41,749 nucleotides of DNA from the NCBI GenBank assembly GCA_934718155.1, contig CAKUZF010000022.1, forward strand, positions 1-41,749. The letters run 5' to 3'. Both the position numbers and the translations under genes were made by a program. Under the pieces are notes generated by a model. The model was not told where the DNA came from, made no database searches, and saw only the letters and a list, made by a program, of their open reading frames with translations. Positions 6,401-14,102 of this stretch are shown piece after piece (the stretch's first letter is position 1; each line of letters starts with the position of its first letter). This DNA is from an uncultured Parabacteroides sp. Lineage in GTDB: Bacteria; Bacteroidota; Bacteroidia; Bacteroidales; Tannerellaceae.

Positions 6401-7819
6401 TTATTCCATACGTTCGCCCTCGGCGGGGGCCTCATCTTCGGCCAGGGCCGCCACATACAGCTGGGCGCCCTCGCAGCGCACGACGCGCACGGGCGTGCCC
6501 TTCTCGACGAAGCCCGACTCGGAGATGCCGTCATACGCCTCCGTGCCGACCAGCACCTTGCCCGACGGACGCAGCACGGTCGCGGCCACGCCCCGGCGCC
6601 CGATCAGCTCCGTGTGGACGGGGGCGGAGAGGGCCTCGCCCAGGTCGGCGTGGAGCGCCATGCGGCTGAGGGGGCCCCGGCGCCCGATCTTGGCTGACAG
6701 CCAGCCGATCAGCCCCACGCCGACCACCAGCCCGGCCAGCACCACCAGGGCCGCCCGCCCCCAATCGGCCGACGTGACGGCGCTGAGGTCGAGGCCGTCG
6801 TTGCCCAGCAGGCCGAGCAGCAGCCCGCCCACCACCAGGATGATGCCGCTGATGCCCGCCACGCCGAAGCCGGGGATCACGAAGATCTCGACCACCAGCA
6901 GGCAGAGGCCCACGACGAAGGCCAGTATCTCGGCGCTCTGGGCCAGCCCGTCGATGTAGAGCGGGGCGAAATAGAGGATGCCCGACACGACGCTGACGAC
7001 CAGCGGGAAGCCAACGCCGGGCGTTTGCAACTCAAAATAAAGGCCGCCAATGATCAGCATGATCAAGACGCTTTGCAGCATGGGGCTGAGCAGGAAGCCC
7101 TTCACGTTGTCGAGCCAGGAGGGCTGGTAGGCCGCCACGTCGTAGGCGGCGAGGCCCATGTAGCGGACGATCACCTCGTCGGCCGTCTCGGCCAGCCCGT
7201 CGCAGAAGCGCCACCGCAGGGCCTCGTCGGCGGTGAGGGTGAGCACCCTCGTGCTGTCGACCAGCTGAGGCACCACGACGCGCTCGTCGACCATGGCCTC
7301 GGCCACGAGCGGGTCGCGCCGCCAGCGGAAGGTCGTGTCGGGGCCGGCCACGAGGGTGTCTTTGCCATGCGCCTCGGCCGTGGCGCGGATCATGGAGCGC
7401 ATATACGACTGGTATTTGTCGGGCATGGCCAGCCCGTCCTGGCCCACCACGGTGGCCGCCCCGATGCTGGCCCCCTTGCGCATATATATATGTGAGCAGG
7501 CGATGGCGATCAGGGCTCCCGCCGAGGCGGCGTTGTTGTCGATGAAGACCGACACGGGGATGGGGCTGTAGAGAATGGCGGTGCGCATCGAGTCGGCCGC
7601 CTCGACCAGGCCCCCGTAGGTGTTCATGCGGATCAGCACCGCCTCGGCCCCCAGCCGCTCGGCCTCGGCAAGGCCGTGCTTGAGGTAGAGCCACGTGGTG
7701 TTGTCGATCTGCTTCTTGATGTCGATTTGGTAGACAAGAGGCCTCTCAGTCGCGTTTACGCACTGCAAACAGCCCACGAGGCAAATAACTGTCAATAACG
7801 TATTAAAAAACCTTTTCAT
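6401..7819 (-). CDS. NfeD-family, ClpP-class membrane serine protease
   Basis: This 472-residue protein has the full-length NfeD1b layout: a signal peptide (1-23), a ClpP-like periplasmic protease domain (about 27-235), five or so membrane helices (about 240-375), and a C-terminal OB-fold (about 395-465). The probable catalytic dyad is Ser99 in NNAASAGAL and Lys135 in MPDKYQSYMR. These sit close to the Ser97/Lys138 pair I recall for the archaeal PH1510 protease. Relatives cleave stomatin-like partners and are linked to membrane-domain upkeep. No stomatin gene is adjacent. The antiporter follows 55 nt downstream. Confidence 0.9.
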   Translation of the reverse strand: MKRFFNTLLTVICLVGCLQCVNATERPLVYQIDIKKQIDNTTWLYLKHGLAEAERLGAEAVLIRMNTYGGLVEAADSMRTAILYSPIPVSVFIDNNAASAGALIAIACSHIYMRKGASIGAATVVGQDGLAMPDKYQSYMRSMIRATAEAHGKDTLVAGPDTTFRWRRDPLVAEAMVDERVVVPQLVDSTRVLTLTADEALRWRFCDGLAETADEVIVRYMGLAAYDVAAYQPSWLDNVKGFLLSPMLQSVLIMLIIGGLYFELQTPGVGFPLVVSVVSGILYFAPLYIDGLAQSAEILAFVVGLCLLVVEIFVIPGFGVAGISGIILVVGGLLLGLLGNDGLDLSAVTSADWGRAALVVLAGLVVGVGLIGWLSAKIGRRGPLSRMALHADLGEALSAPVHTELIGRRGVAATVLRPSGKVLVGTEAYDGISESGFVEKGTPVRVVRCEGAQLYVAALAEDEAPAEGERME

Positions 7820-7853
7820 TTTGAATTAATTATATCTATTAACTACCCGTCTC

Positions 7854-7883
7854 TTGCTTTATCCGATTTAATGCCTACATTTG
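7854..7883 (+). promoter_or_regulatory. Promoter of the sigma-factor gene
   Basis: TTG at 7854-7856, then 19 nt, then TACATTTG at 7876-7883: a good Bacteroidota-type promoter. The predicted start of transcription, near 7890, coincides with the left arm of the hairpin at 7891-7912. Confidence 0.65.
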
Positions 7884-7890
7884 CCACCGT

Positions 7891-7912
7891 CCCCTCCAGC
7901 GGTTTGGAGGGG
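7891..7912 (+). promoter_or_regulatory. 5'-leader hairpin before the sigma-factor gene
   Basis: CCCCTCCA (7891-7898) pairs perfectly with TGGAGGGG (7905-7912) around a GCGGTT loop, and the G-run continues to 7915. It would form the very 5' end of the mRNA, 44 nt before the ATG. Such a stem could stabilise the transcript or influence initiation. It lacks a T-tract, so it is not a simple terminator. Confidence 0.5.
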
Positions 7913-7955
7913 GGGCGCGCCGCAAAGGGAGCGCATCACTTAAATAACAGATAAA

Positions 7956-8459
7956 ATGAACGCGTTGCAATTTCAGCAAAAATTATTAAGTTTGCAAGAA
8001 AACATGATGAATTTCGCGCTTTCGCTCACGGCGAACCACGACGACGCCCAGGATCTGACGCAGGATACGACGCTGAAAGTGTTGGACAACCAGGAGAAGT
8101 TTACCGACAACGTGAACTTCAAGGGGTGGGTGCTGACGGTCATGCGCAACATCTTCATCAACAACTACCATAAAATCGTGCGGCAGCAGACCGTGGTCGA
8201 CCCGAGCGCCGACCTCTACAACCTCGACCTGCCCAGCGACCCGGGCTTCGGCTCGCCCGACGGCACCTGCCAGATCCAGGAGATCACGGCCGCCATCCAA
8301 CAGCTCAACGACGAGTTGAAAATCCCCTTCTCCATGTATGTGAGCGGCTATAAATACACCGAGATCGCCGAGAAAATGCAAATTCCGCTGGGCACGGTGA
8401 AAAGCCGTATCTTCTTCGCCCGCCAAGAGTTGCAGAAGCGGCTGAAGGACTATAAGTAG
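7956..8459 (+). CDS. ECF-type RNA polymerase sigma factor
   Basis: This 167-residue protein has only sigma regions 2 and 4. Region 2 covers about 15-75 and includes the NHDDAQDLTQDTTLKVL and FKGWVLTVMRNIFINNYHK segments, which contact core polymerase and the -10 element. Region 4 covers about 110-162, with the helix-turn-helix YTEIAEKMQIPLGTVKSRIFFAR. No anti-sigma gene is adjacent. The next gene has its own promoter. Constitutively important ECF-like factors with this sequence style are common in Bacteroidales; the regulon cannot be told from the window. Confidence 0.92.
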   Translation: MNALQFQQKLLSLQENMMNFALSLTANHDDAQDLTQDTTLKVLDNQEKFTDNVNFKGWVLTVMRNIFINNYHKIVRQQTVVDPSADLYNLDLPSDPGFGSPDGTCQIQEITAAIQQLNDELKIPFSMYVSGYKYTEIAEKMQIPLGTVKSRIFFARQELQKRLKDYK

Positions 8460-8476
8460 AATTTCTTCGGAAGCGG

Positions 8477-8508
8477 TTTTTACGTGTGTGAAAGAATGCT
8501 TATCTTTG
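8477..8508 (+). promoter_or_regulatory. Promoter of the DUF1846 gene
   Basis: TTTTT at 8477-8481, a 19-nt spacer, then TATCTTTG at 8501-8508 match the Bacteroidota pattern. The start codon at 8538 is 30 nt downstream, which gives a short leader. Confidence 0.65.
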
Positions 8509-8537
8509 CAATCCGTAAAACATGAAGAAGAAATCAG

Positions 8538-10007
8538 ATGAAAATAGGATTTGATAACGACAAGTATTGCAAGATACAGTCAGCGCATATTCGAGAGCGC
8601 ATCGCACAGTTTGACGGGAAGCTCTATCTGGAGCTGGGAGGGAAGCTATTCGACGACCATCACGCCTGCCGCGTGCTGCCGGGCTTCGAGCCCGACTCGA
8701 AGCTGCGCATGCTGTCGCAGCTGGCCGACACGCTCGAGATCGTGATCGTGATCAGCGCCGAAGACATCGAGCGCAACAAGGTCAGGGCCGACCTGGGCAT
8801 CACCTACGACGAGGACGTGCTGCGCCTGCGCTCTGAGTTCCAGCAGCGAGGCTTCTACGTGGGCTCGGTGGTCATCACCCATTTCAACGGGCAGCCATCG
8901 GCCGTCTCGTTCCGTCAACGCCTCGAGAACATGGGCATCAAGGCCTACCTGCATTACCTGATCGACGGTTACCCCCACAACGTGCAACTGATCGCCTCCG
9001 ACGAGGGCTTCGGGCAGAACGACTTCGTGGCCACGGAGCGCCCCCTGGTGGTGGTGACAGCCCCCGGGCCTGGATCGGGCAAAATGGCGGTGTGCCTCTC
9101 GCAGCTCTACAACGAGCAGAAGCGGGGTGTGCGTGCGGGCTACGCCAAGTTTGAGACCTTCCCCGTGTGGAACCTGCCCCTGAAGCACCCCGTGAACCTC
9201 GCCTACGAGGCCGCCACGGCCGACCTGGGCGACGTGAACATGATCGACCCGTTCCACTACGACGCCTACGGCAAGGTGGCGATCAACTACAACCGCGACA
9301 TCGAGATCTTCCCCGTGCTCAACGTGCTCTTCGAGCGTATCTATGGCGAGAACCCTTATAAGTCGCCCACCGACATGGGCGTGAACATGATCGGCTTCTG
9401 CATCAGCGACGACGAGGTGTGCTGCCAGGCTTCAAGGCAGGAGATCATCCGCCGCTACTATGAGGCGACCAACAAGGCCGCCGACGGGGCCAGCAACCAG
9501 GAGGAGATCAGCAAGATAAGGATGCTCTTCTCGCAGGCCAACATCACACTCGACACCCGACGGGTGGTGGCGGCGGCCAAGAACCGCGGGAAGGAGTGTG
9601 CGCAACCCTGCGCAGCCATCGAGCTGAGCGACGGCACGATCATCACCTCGCAGACCGGCCCGCTGATGGGCTGCTCGGCCGCCCTGCTGCTTAACGCCAC
9701 GAAGCATCTGGCGGGCATCGACCACGGCGTGCGGCTGATCCCGCAGAGCATGATCGAGCCGATCCAGAAGACAAAGATCGCCTACCTGGGCGGAAAGAAT
9801 CCCCGCCTGCACACCGACGAGGTCTTGGTGGCCCTTTCGGTGCTGAGCGACACCGACGAGAACTGCTCGAAGGCGTTGCAGCAGCTGCCCAGCTTGAGGG
9901 GTTGCCAGGTGCATACGACGGTGATGCTGAGCGACGTGGATCGCAAGATCTTCAAGAAACTGGGCGTGGGCCTATCGTCGGAGCCGGTGAAGAAGAAAGA
10001 CCGATAA
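8538..10007 (+). CDS. DUF1846 (UPF0371) family protein
   Basis: This 489-residue protein has the full length of the DUF1846/UPF0371 family, which is widespread but of unknown function as far as I know. The family start (FDNDKYCKIQSAHIRERIAQF, split here as about residues 5-25) and LELGGKLFDDHHACRVLPGF (31-50) are typical. APGPGSGKM at 175-183 resembles a nucleotide-binding P-loop but ends in Met, not Ser/Thr, after the Lys. It is predicted to be cytoplasmic, with no signal or membrane helix. The gene is alone between its own promoter and a strong terminator. Confidence 0.9.
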   Translation: MKIGFDNDKYCKIQSAHIRERIAQFDGKLYLELGGKLFDDHHACRVLPGFEPDSKLRMLSQLADTLEIVIVISAEDIERNKVRADLGITYDEDVLRLRSEFQQRGFYVGSVVITHFNGQPSAVSFRQRLENMGIKAYLHYLIDGYPHNVQLIASDEGFGQNDFVATERPLVVVTAPGPGSGKMAVCLSQLYNEQKRGVRAGYAKFETFPVWNLPLKHPVNLAYEAATADLGDVNMIDPFHYDAYGKVAINYNRDIEIFPVLNVLFERIYGENPYKSPTDMGVNMIGFCISDDEVCCQASRQEIIRRYYEATNKAADGASNQEEISKIRMLFSQANITLDTRRVVAAAKNRGKECAQPCAAIELSDGTIITSQTGPLMGCSAALLLNATKHLAGIDHGVRLIPQSMIEPIQKTKIAYLGGKNPRLHTDEVLVALSVLSDTDENCSKALQQLPSLRGCQVHTTVMLSDVDRKIFKKLGVGLSSEPVKKKDR

Positions 10008-10048
10008 GGTAAGGGGGCGGAGAGCCCTCGCGGTAATTATAGACACGT

Positions 10049-10095
10049 AATGCCCCCTGGAGTAGCGAAATGCGACATCAGGGGGCATTCTCTTT
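10049..10095 (+). terminator. Rho-independent terminator after the DUF1846 gene
   Basis: AATGCCCCCTG (10049-10059) pairs with CAGGGGGCATT (10079-10089) and is followed by CTCTTTTT. The inside of the stem carries the GTAGCG-AAA-TGCGAC apex that recurs in the window. It separates two convergent genes, 42 nt after one stop and just before the stop of the other. Confidence 0.85.
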
Positions 10096-11259
10096 TTAGT
10101 TTGACTTCTTCTCGAAGGTGTCGACAATGAGCGTGAGCGCACCGTCGCCCGTCACGTTGCAGGCCGTGCCGAAGCTGTCTTGCAGGGCGAAGATGGTGAG
10201 GAGGAGCGCCGTGCCCGCCTCGTCGAATCCAACGATCGAGATGATCAGGCCCAGCGAGGCCAACACCGTGCCGCCCGGCACGCCTGGCGCGCCGATGGCG
10301 AACAGGCCGAGCAGGAGGATGAAGACGGCCATCGTGGTCGGGTCGGGCAGGTAGCCGTAGAGCACTTGCGAAACCGTCATCACGAAGAAGGTCTCCGTCA
10401 GGATCGAGCCGCACAGATGGATGTTGGAGAAGAGGGGCACCATCACGTCGATTATCTCCTTGCGCAACAGCGGGCTGCGGCCTGCGCAGGTCAACGAGGT
10501 GCCCAGCGTGGCGGCCGACGACATCGTGCCGAGAGCCGTCAGGTAGGCGGGGCCATAATGGCGCAGCACCCGCCAGCTGTTCTGCTTGGAATAGAGCGAG
10601 GCGAGCCCGTAGAGCAACGCCAGCCAGAGGTAGTGGCAGCCGATCACGACCACCAAGACGGAGAGGAAGATGGGGAGCTGCTTCGTGAGCGCACCCTCAT
10701 AGCTCAACACGCAGAAGTTGGCGGCGATGAAGAGCGGGAGCAGGGGCATCAACACCCGCTCGACCAGGCGCAACACCATCTGCTGGAACGTGTCTAACAG
10801 CCGCTCCATCTGCTCGGAGCGCACCCACGAGGTAGAGAGGCCCACGAAGACGGAGAGCACCAGGGCCGACATGACATTCATCACCGGCGGGATCTCGATG
10901 TTGAAAAGCATGGCGGGCGCCTCGCGCAGTCCTTCTGTGGTTGGCTCGATTTGGAGCGAGGGGATGAGCTGGTAGCCCACGATCGCACCAAACGAGGCCG
11001 CCCCGACCGACGAGAGGTAGGCGATGCCGAAGGCGAAAAGCAGGAGCCTTGAGGCGTTGCTTTTGAGCCGGGCGATGGAGGGGGCCACGAAACCTAAGAT
11101 GATCAGGGGCACCAGGAAAAAGATGATTTGCCCCGAGAGTTGCTTCACGATCATGATTGCCTTCAGTAGGGGCTCATTCACCAGCCAGCCGGCCACGAGG
11201 CCGATCGCTACGGCCATCAGCAGCCTGAAAATGGTATTCGATAAGATTTTCTTCCACAT
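10096..11259 (-). CDS. Dicarboxylate/amino acid:cation symporter (DAACS family)
   Basis: This is a 387-residue inner-membrane carrier of the GltP/DctA (SLC1-like) type, somewhat shorter than the roughly 420 residues usual for the family. Several long hydrophobic helices run from the N-terminus (MAVAIGLVAGWLV). The C-terminal hairpin and transport-core region contains ALQDSFGTACNVTGDGAL, where the conserved Asp and Asn that bind substrate and cation would lie. The likely role is Na+- or H+-driven uptake of glutamate, aspartate or C4-dicarboxylates; the substrate cannot be decided. It is the last gene of the minus-strand envelope cluster, 72 nt after the coiled-coil gene. Confidence 0.88.
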   Translation of the reverse strand: MWKKILSNTIFRLLMAVAIGLVAGWLVNEPLLKAIMIVKQLSGQIIFFLVPLIILGFVAPSIARLKSNASRLLLFAFGIAYLSSVGAASFGAIVGYQLIPSLQIEPTTEGLREAPAMLFNIEIPPVMNVMSALVLSVFVGLSTSWVRSEQMERLLDTFQQMVLRLVERVLMPLLPLFIAANFCVLSYEGALTKQLPIFLSVLVVVIGCHYLWLALLYGLASLYSKQNSWRVLRHYGPAYLTALGTMSSAATLGTSLTCAGRSPLLRKEIIDVMVPLFSNIHLCGSILTETFFVMTVSQVLYGYLPDPTTMAVFILLLGLFAIGAPGVPGGTVLASLGLIISIVGFDEAGTALLLTIFALQDSFGTACNVTGDGALTLIVDTFEKKSN

Positions 11260-11331
11260 AATGTGTTGTGTGTTTTAATTTGAGGTTATATTAATTATGG
11301 TATATACGTCTCTGCGTGGGGGCAGGGCGGC

Positions 11332-13368
11332 TCAGAGCAGGGCCGCCTTGTAACGTTTCTCCACGCCCCACGTGTCGTAGAGCAGTTTCATCACGTCGGT
11401 CGCCCCCGTTTGCACGCAGTTGAGCAGGTCGGCCATGCCGTAGTCCGCCGCGGGCTTATGGCAATTGTAGAGGCCAATCCGTTTCACCTGGTAGGCGTTG
11501 AAGGAGCGGCTTTCGGCCGTTTTCGGCAGGTAGCCCGTGAAGTTTTGCAAATCGTCTTTCAGCGAATCAACCGAGAAGAGCAGGGCCGAGGCCTGTTGCC
11601 AGCCGACCGTCTCGTCGCTATGGGGCAGCGTGAAGAGGTGGGTGAGGTAGAGCACGTTTTGCGCCTCGGTCAGGGTGTCGCCCTCCTTGTATTGCAGGGA
11701 GATGGGGCGTGAGCCGTAGGCGGCCTCCTTGAGCCATGCGCCCAGCTGGTCCCAGTCGGCCATCGAGAGCTCGTCGCCTATCGTCAGCTCGGGATAGAGC
11801 CACGGCTGGTCGAGGGCGGTGAGGGCGGTGATGTCGGAGAGGGGGATGAACACCTTCTTCTCTTCAATGATGTCGGTGACGAGCCAGCCCCGCTCGTAGC
11901 CCTGGGTGGTCGGTTGCTCGCTGCCCGTCATGAAGAGGTACTCATAATCGTTTGTGCGCACGCTGACTTTCGTGTAGGGGTGTCCCTTCATGCGCTTCAG
12001 CTGCTTGTCGAGCGAGGCTGTGTCGGCCGCCAGGATGTCGGCAGCGGGGCTTTCGCCCTCGAAGGGGGTGGGGGTCAGCTGGCGCAGGGCGGCTTGCGCC
12101 GGCTGGGGCAGATAGCTCTCCCTCTGTTTGGCCTGCGCCATCTCGTCGGCTTGGCTTGCCGTCCAGCGGTCGAGGCCGATCGCCTGGGCGTCGGCTTCGC
12201 GATAGAGGTCGAGGCGGCCAGCCATCAGCGCCAGTTGCTGCATTAGCAGCGCGTCAACCTCGGCGGGATGCTCGGCCAGCTGCTGCTCGGCGATGCGGAA
12301 GACGGCCCAGCCGTTCTCGGCGAAATAGAGGTCGTGCAATAGGTCGGCGCCGCCAATGGCGTGGAGCGGCTGGCGGGTGGATAGCGTATAGGGGGCGTCG
12401 ATCTGGATGGACACGTAGAGGTTGGCTGTCTGCACGTAGATTGCCAAGTCGGCCACATAGCCATAGGTGCGGCCCCTGACGGGCAGGGCCAGCGGGCCAA
12501 GCAGGCGGATTCCATCCTTGTGTGCCAAGGCCTCCTTCAGGCGGGTGCGCAGGGCGGTCAGCAGGGGATGCTCGGCCGCCCGCTGGATGGACACGGGCGA
12601 CAAGACGGCCGCTCCGTTGCGGGGCAGCATGAGGGCGGGATAGCTATCATGCTCGTCGCGGCTACTGCCGCAGAGCGGGTTGATCGTGGTGAAGCCGTCG
12701 TAGAGGAGCGTGTTGGTCAGTTGGGACGGATGGGTGGGCGAGGGCTCGCCTGCGACCATCGACTCGTAGGTGATAATCACGCCGTCGCACAGGTGGTAGC
12801 GGGTGGGATCGCCCTTCGGGGCCACCTCGGTCGCCTCGGCTTGGGCAGCCAGCTGGGGAGCCTCGAAGCTTTCGCCTTGGCGTAGCTGGCCCACCAGGGC
12901 CCTTTTTTGCGCGTCCCATCGTGCGCTCTCGGCGGTGTATTTCTCCTCCCATTCCTCTTTTTGCGCCTGTGCGGTCTGCAGGGCTTGCTGCAGCGAATCG
13001 CGCTCTTGCGAGAGGCTGTCTTTCGTCTGCTTCAGGTCGTTGTTCTCGGCCGTAGTCACCTCGGCCTTGGCCTTCCATTTGTCGCGATCCTCGGTCAGGG
13101 TGGTTTGGTCTTTCAGCATCTCATCGTATTGGTCTTTCACGAAATGCAGTTCGTCTTCGGCCATCTCCATCTTCTTGCGGAAGTCGGCCGATTGCTCGGT
13201 GAAGGAGACGAGCAATCGGTTCTCCTTGCGGATCGACTCGGCTTTCGCCTCTTCCAGGTCGGCCTGCTTGGCCTCTATGGTTCTTTTGAGTTTCTCTATC
13301 CTGTTGAACACTGCGATGGCAATGCCCAGGCAGACTATCACGCCACTGGCGATATAAATTCCTAACAT
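11332..13368 (-). CDS. Membrane-anchored coiled-coil protein with nuclease-like and possible WYL-like domains
   Basis: This 678-residue protein is not one I can name. Residues 3-21 are a single membrane helix. Residues 22 to about 165 are a long charged coiled coil rich in Glu, Lys and Gln. About 260-385 resembles the Bacteroidota endonuclease-like module recalled as 'yPDi..id.eIDEPY...PiH..ngWxVxRFsEeQ': here VADLAIY (305-311), SIQIDAPYT (320-328), PLH, and ENGWAVFRIAEQQL (351-364). The usual Glu before the central Asp is Gln322, so catalysis may be lost. About 560-660 (SRPISLQY..., RSFNAYQVKRIG) looks WYL-like, a ligand- or nucleic-acid-sensing fold; this is tentative. It follows the PorT-like gene by 37 nt. 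Confidence 0.6.
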   Translation of the reverse strand: MLGIYIASGVIVCLGIAIAVFNRIEKLKRTIEAKQADLEEAKAESIRKENRLLVSFTEQSADFRKKMEMAEDELHFVKDQYDEMLKDQTTLTEDRDKWKAKAEVTTAENNDLKQTKDSLSQERDSLQQALQTAQAQKEEWEEKYTAESARWDAQKRALVGQLRQGESFEAPQLAAQAEATEVAPKGDPTRYHLCDGVIITYESMVAGEPSPTHPSQLTNTLLYDGFTTINPLCGSSRDEHDSYPALMLPRNGAAVLSPVSIQRAAEHPLLTALRTRLKEALAHKDGIRLLGPLALPVRGRTYGYVADLAIYVQTANLYVSIQIDAPYTLSTRQPLHAIGGADLLHDLYFAENGWAVFRIAEQQLAEHPAEVDALLMQQLALMAGRLDLYREADAQAIGLDRWTASQADEMAQAKQRESYLPQPAQAALRQLTPTPFEGESPAADILAADTASLDKQLKRMKGHPYTKVSVRTNDYEYLFMTGSEQPTTQGYERGWLVTDIIEEKKVFIPLSDITALTALDQPWLYPELTIGDELSMADWDQLGAWLKEAAYGSRPISLQYKEGDTLTEAQNVLYLTHLFTLPHSDETVGWQQASALLFSVDSLKDDLQNFTGYLPKTAESRSFNAYQVKRIGLYNCHKPAADYGMADLLNCVQTGATDVMKLLYDTWGVEKRYKAALL

Positions 13369-13405
13369 CGTTTATACGGTTTTGTTGTTTTATAAATGAA
13401 TGGGC

Positions 13406-14083
13406 TTATTTTCTTGAAAACGGGATTAAATAGGTCAACTTAGCCGACAGGAACTGATTGGCCGACTTGGAGAAAGTGTCGCCCTTGCGGCTGTTGAAGA
13501 TGTTGCTGAACGACATGTTGAAACGTCCCTCCAGCAGGAAACAGCCAACGGGGGTGCGCACCTCCATGCCTGGGCCGCCACAGAGGCCCCAGTCGAACGA
13601 TTTCTGGATGGCCAGCTTGTGCTGCTCGTCGGGGCGGTTGGGCTCGGGGTTCTTGCCGTTCAGGTTGGACTCGGTGTGCTCGTTGAGCGCAAATCCAAGG
13701 CGAGGGCCCAGGTTGAAGAAGCCCCTGAACCGCTGGCTGCCAAAATAGATGTGCGTCAGGAAGGGCAGCTCCATGTAGTTGACTGTGCGGCTGTAATGGT
13801 ATTCGGGGTTGTTGTCGAACCGCTCTTGCCAGCCCAGCTGCACGTAGTTGGCCTCGAGCTGCAAGCCCAGGTGTGACTCGGTGATCCAGCGCACGGTGGC
13901 TCCCGCCGTGTAGCCCTTCTTCATCGTGGTCAGCACACGGGGCGAGAAGCTGACGCTGGCGAAATCTACGCCAAACGAGGCTCCGGCCGCCCATTCTTTC
14001 TTGAAGGGGCTCTGCGCCGCCAGTGGCGGGGGGCAACAGAGGCCGAGGAAGAGCGTCGCTAAAAATATGCTTATTCGCTTCAT
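13406..14083 (-). CDS. Outer-membrane beta-barrel protein, PorT-like
   Basis: This 225-residue protein has a signal peptide (1-23, cleavage after LAAQ-type residues) and a series of amphipathic strands ending in the aromatic-rich KLTYLIPFSRK. It fits the outer-membrane beta-barrel family PF13568 (PorT/porin family). Typical segments are AGASFGVDFASVSFSP, LGLQLEANYVQLGWQ, and YMELPFLTHIYFG followed by NLGPRLGF. PorT itself is a type IX secretion component, but many paralogues share this fold, so a secretion role is not established. The gene starts 19 nt after the LysM gene, in the same operon. Confidence 0.8.
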   Translation of the reverse strand: MKRISIFLATLFLGLCCPPPLAAQSPFKKEWAAGASFGVDFASVSFSPRVLTTMKKGYTAGATVRWITESHLGLQLEANYVQLGWQERFDNNPEYHYSRTVNYMELPFLTHIYFGSQRFRGFFNLGPRLGFALNEHTESNLNGKNPEPNRPDEQHKLAIQKSFDWGLCGGPGMEVRTPVGCFLLEGRFNMSFSNIFNSRKGDTFSKSANQFLSAKLTYLIPFSRK

Positions 14084-14102
14084 GGTGCGTTTGAATTTTT
14101 AT

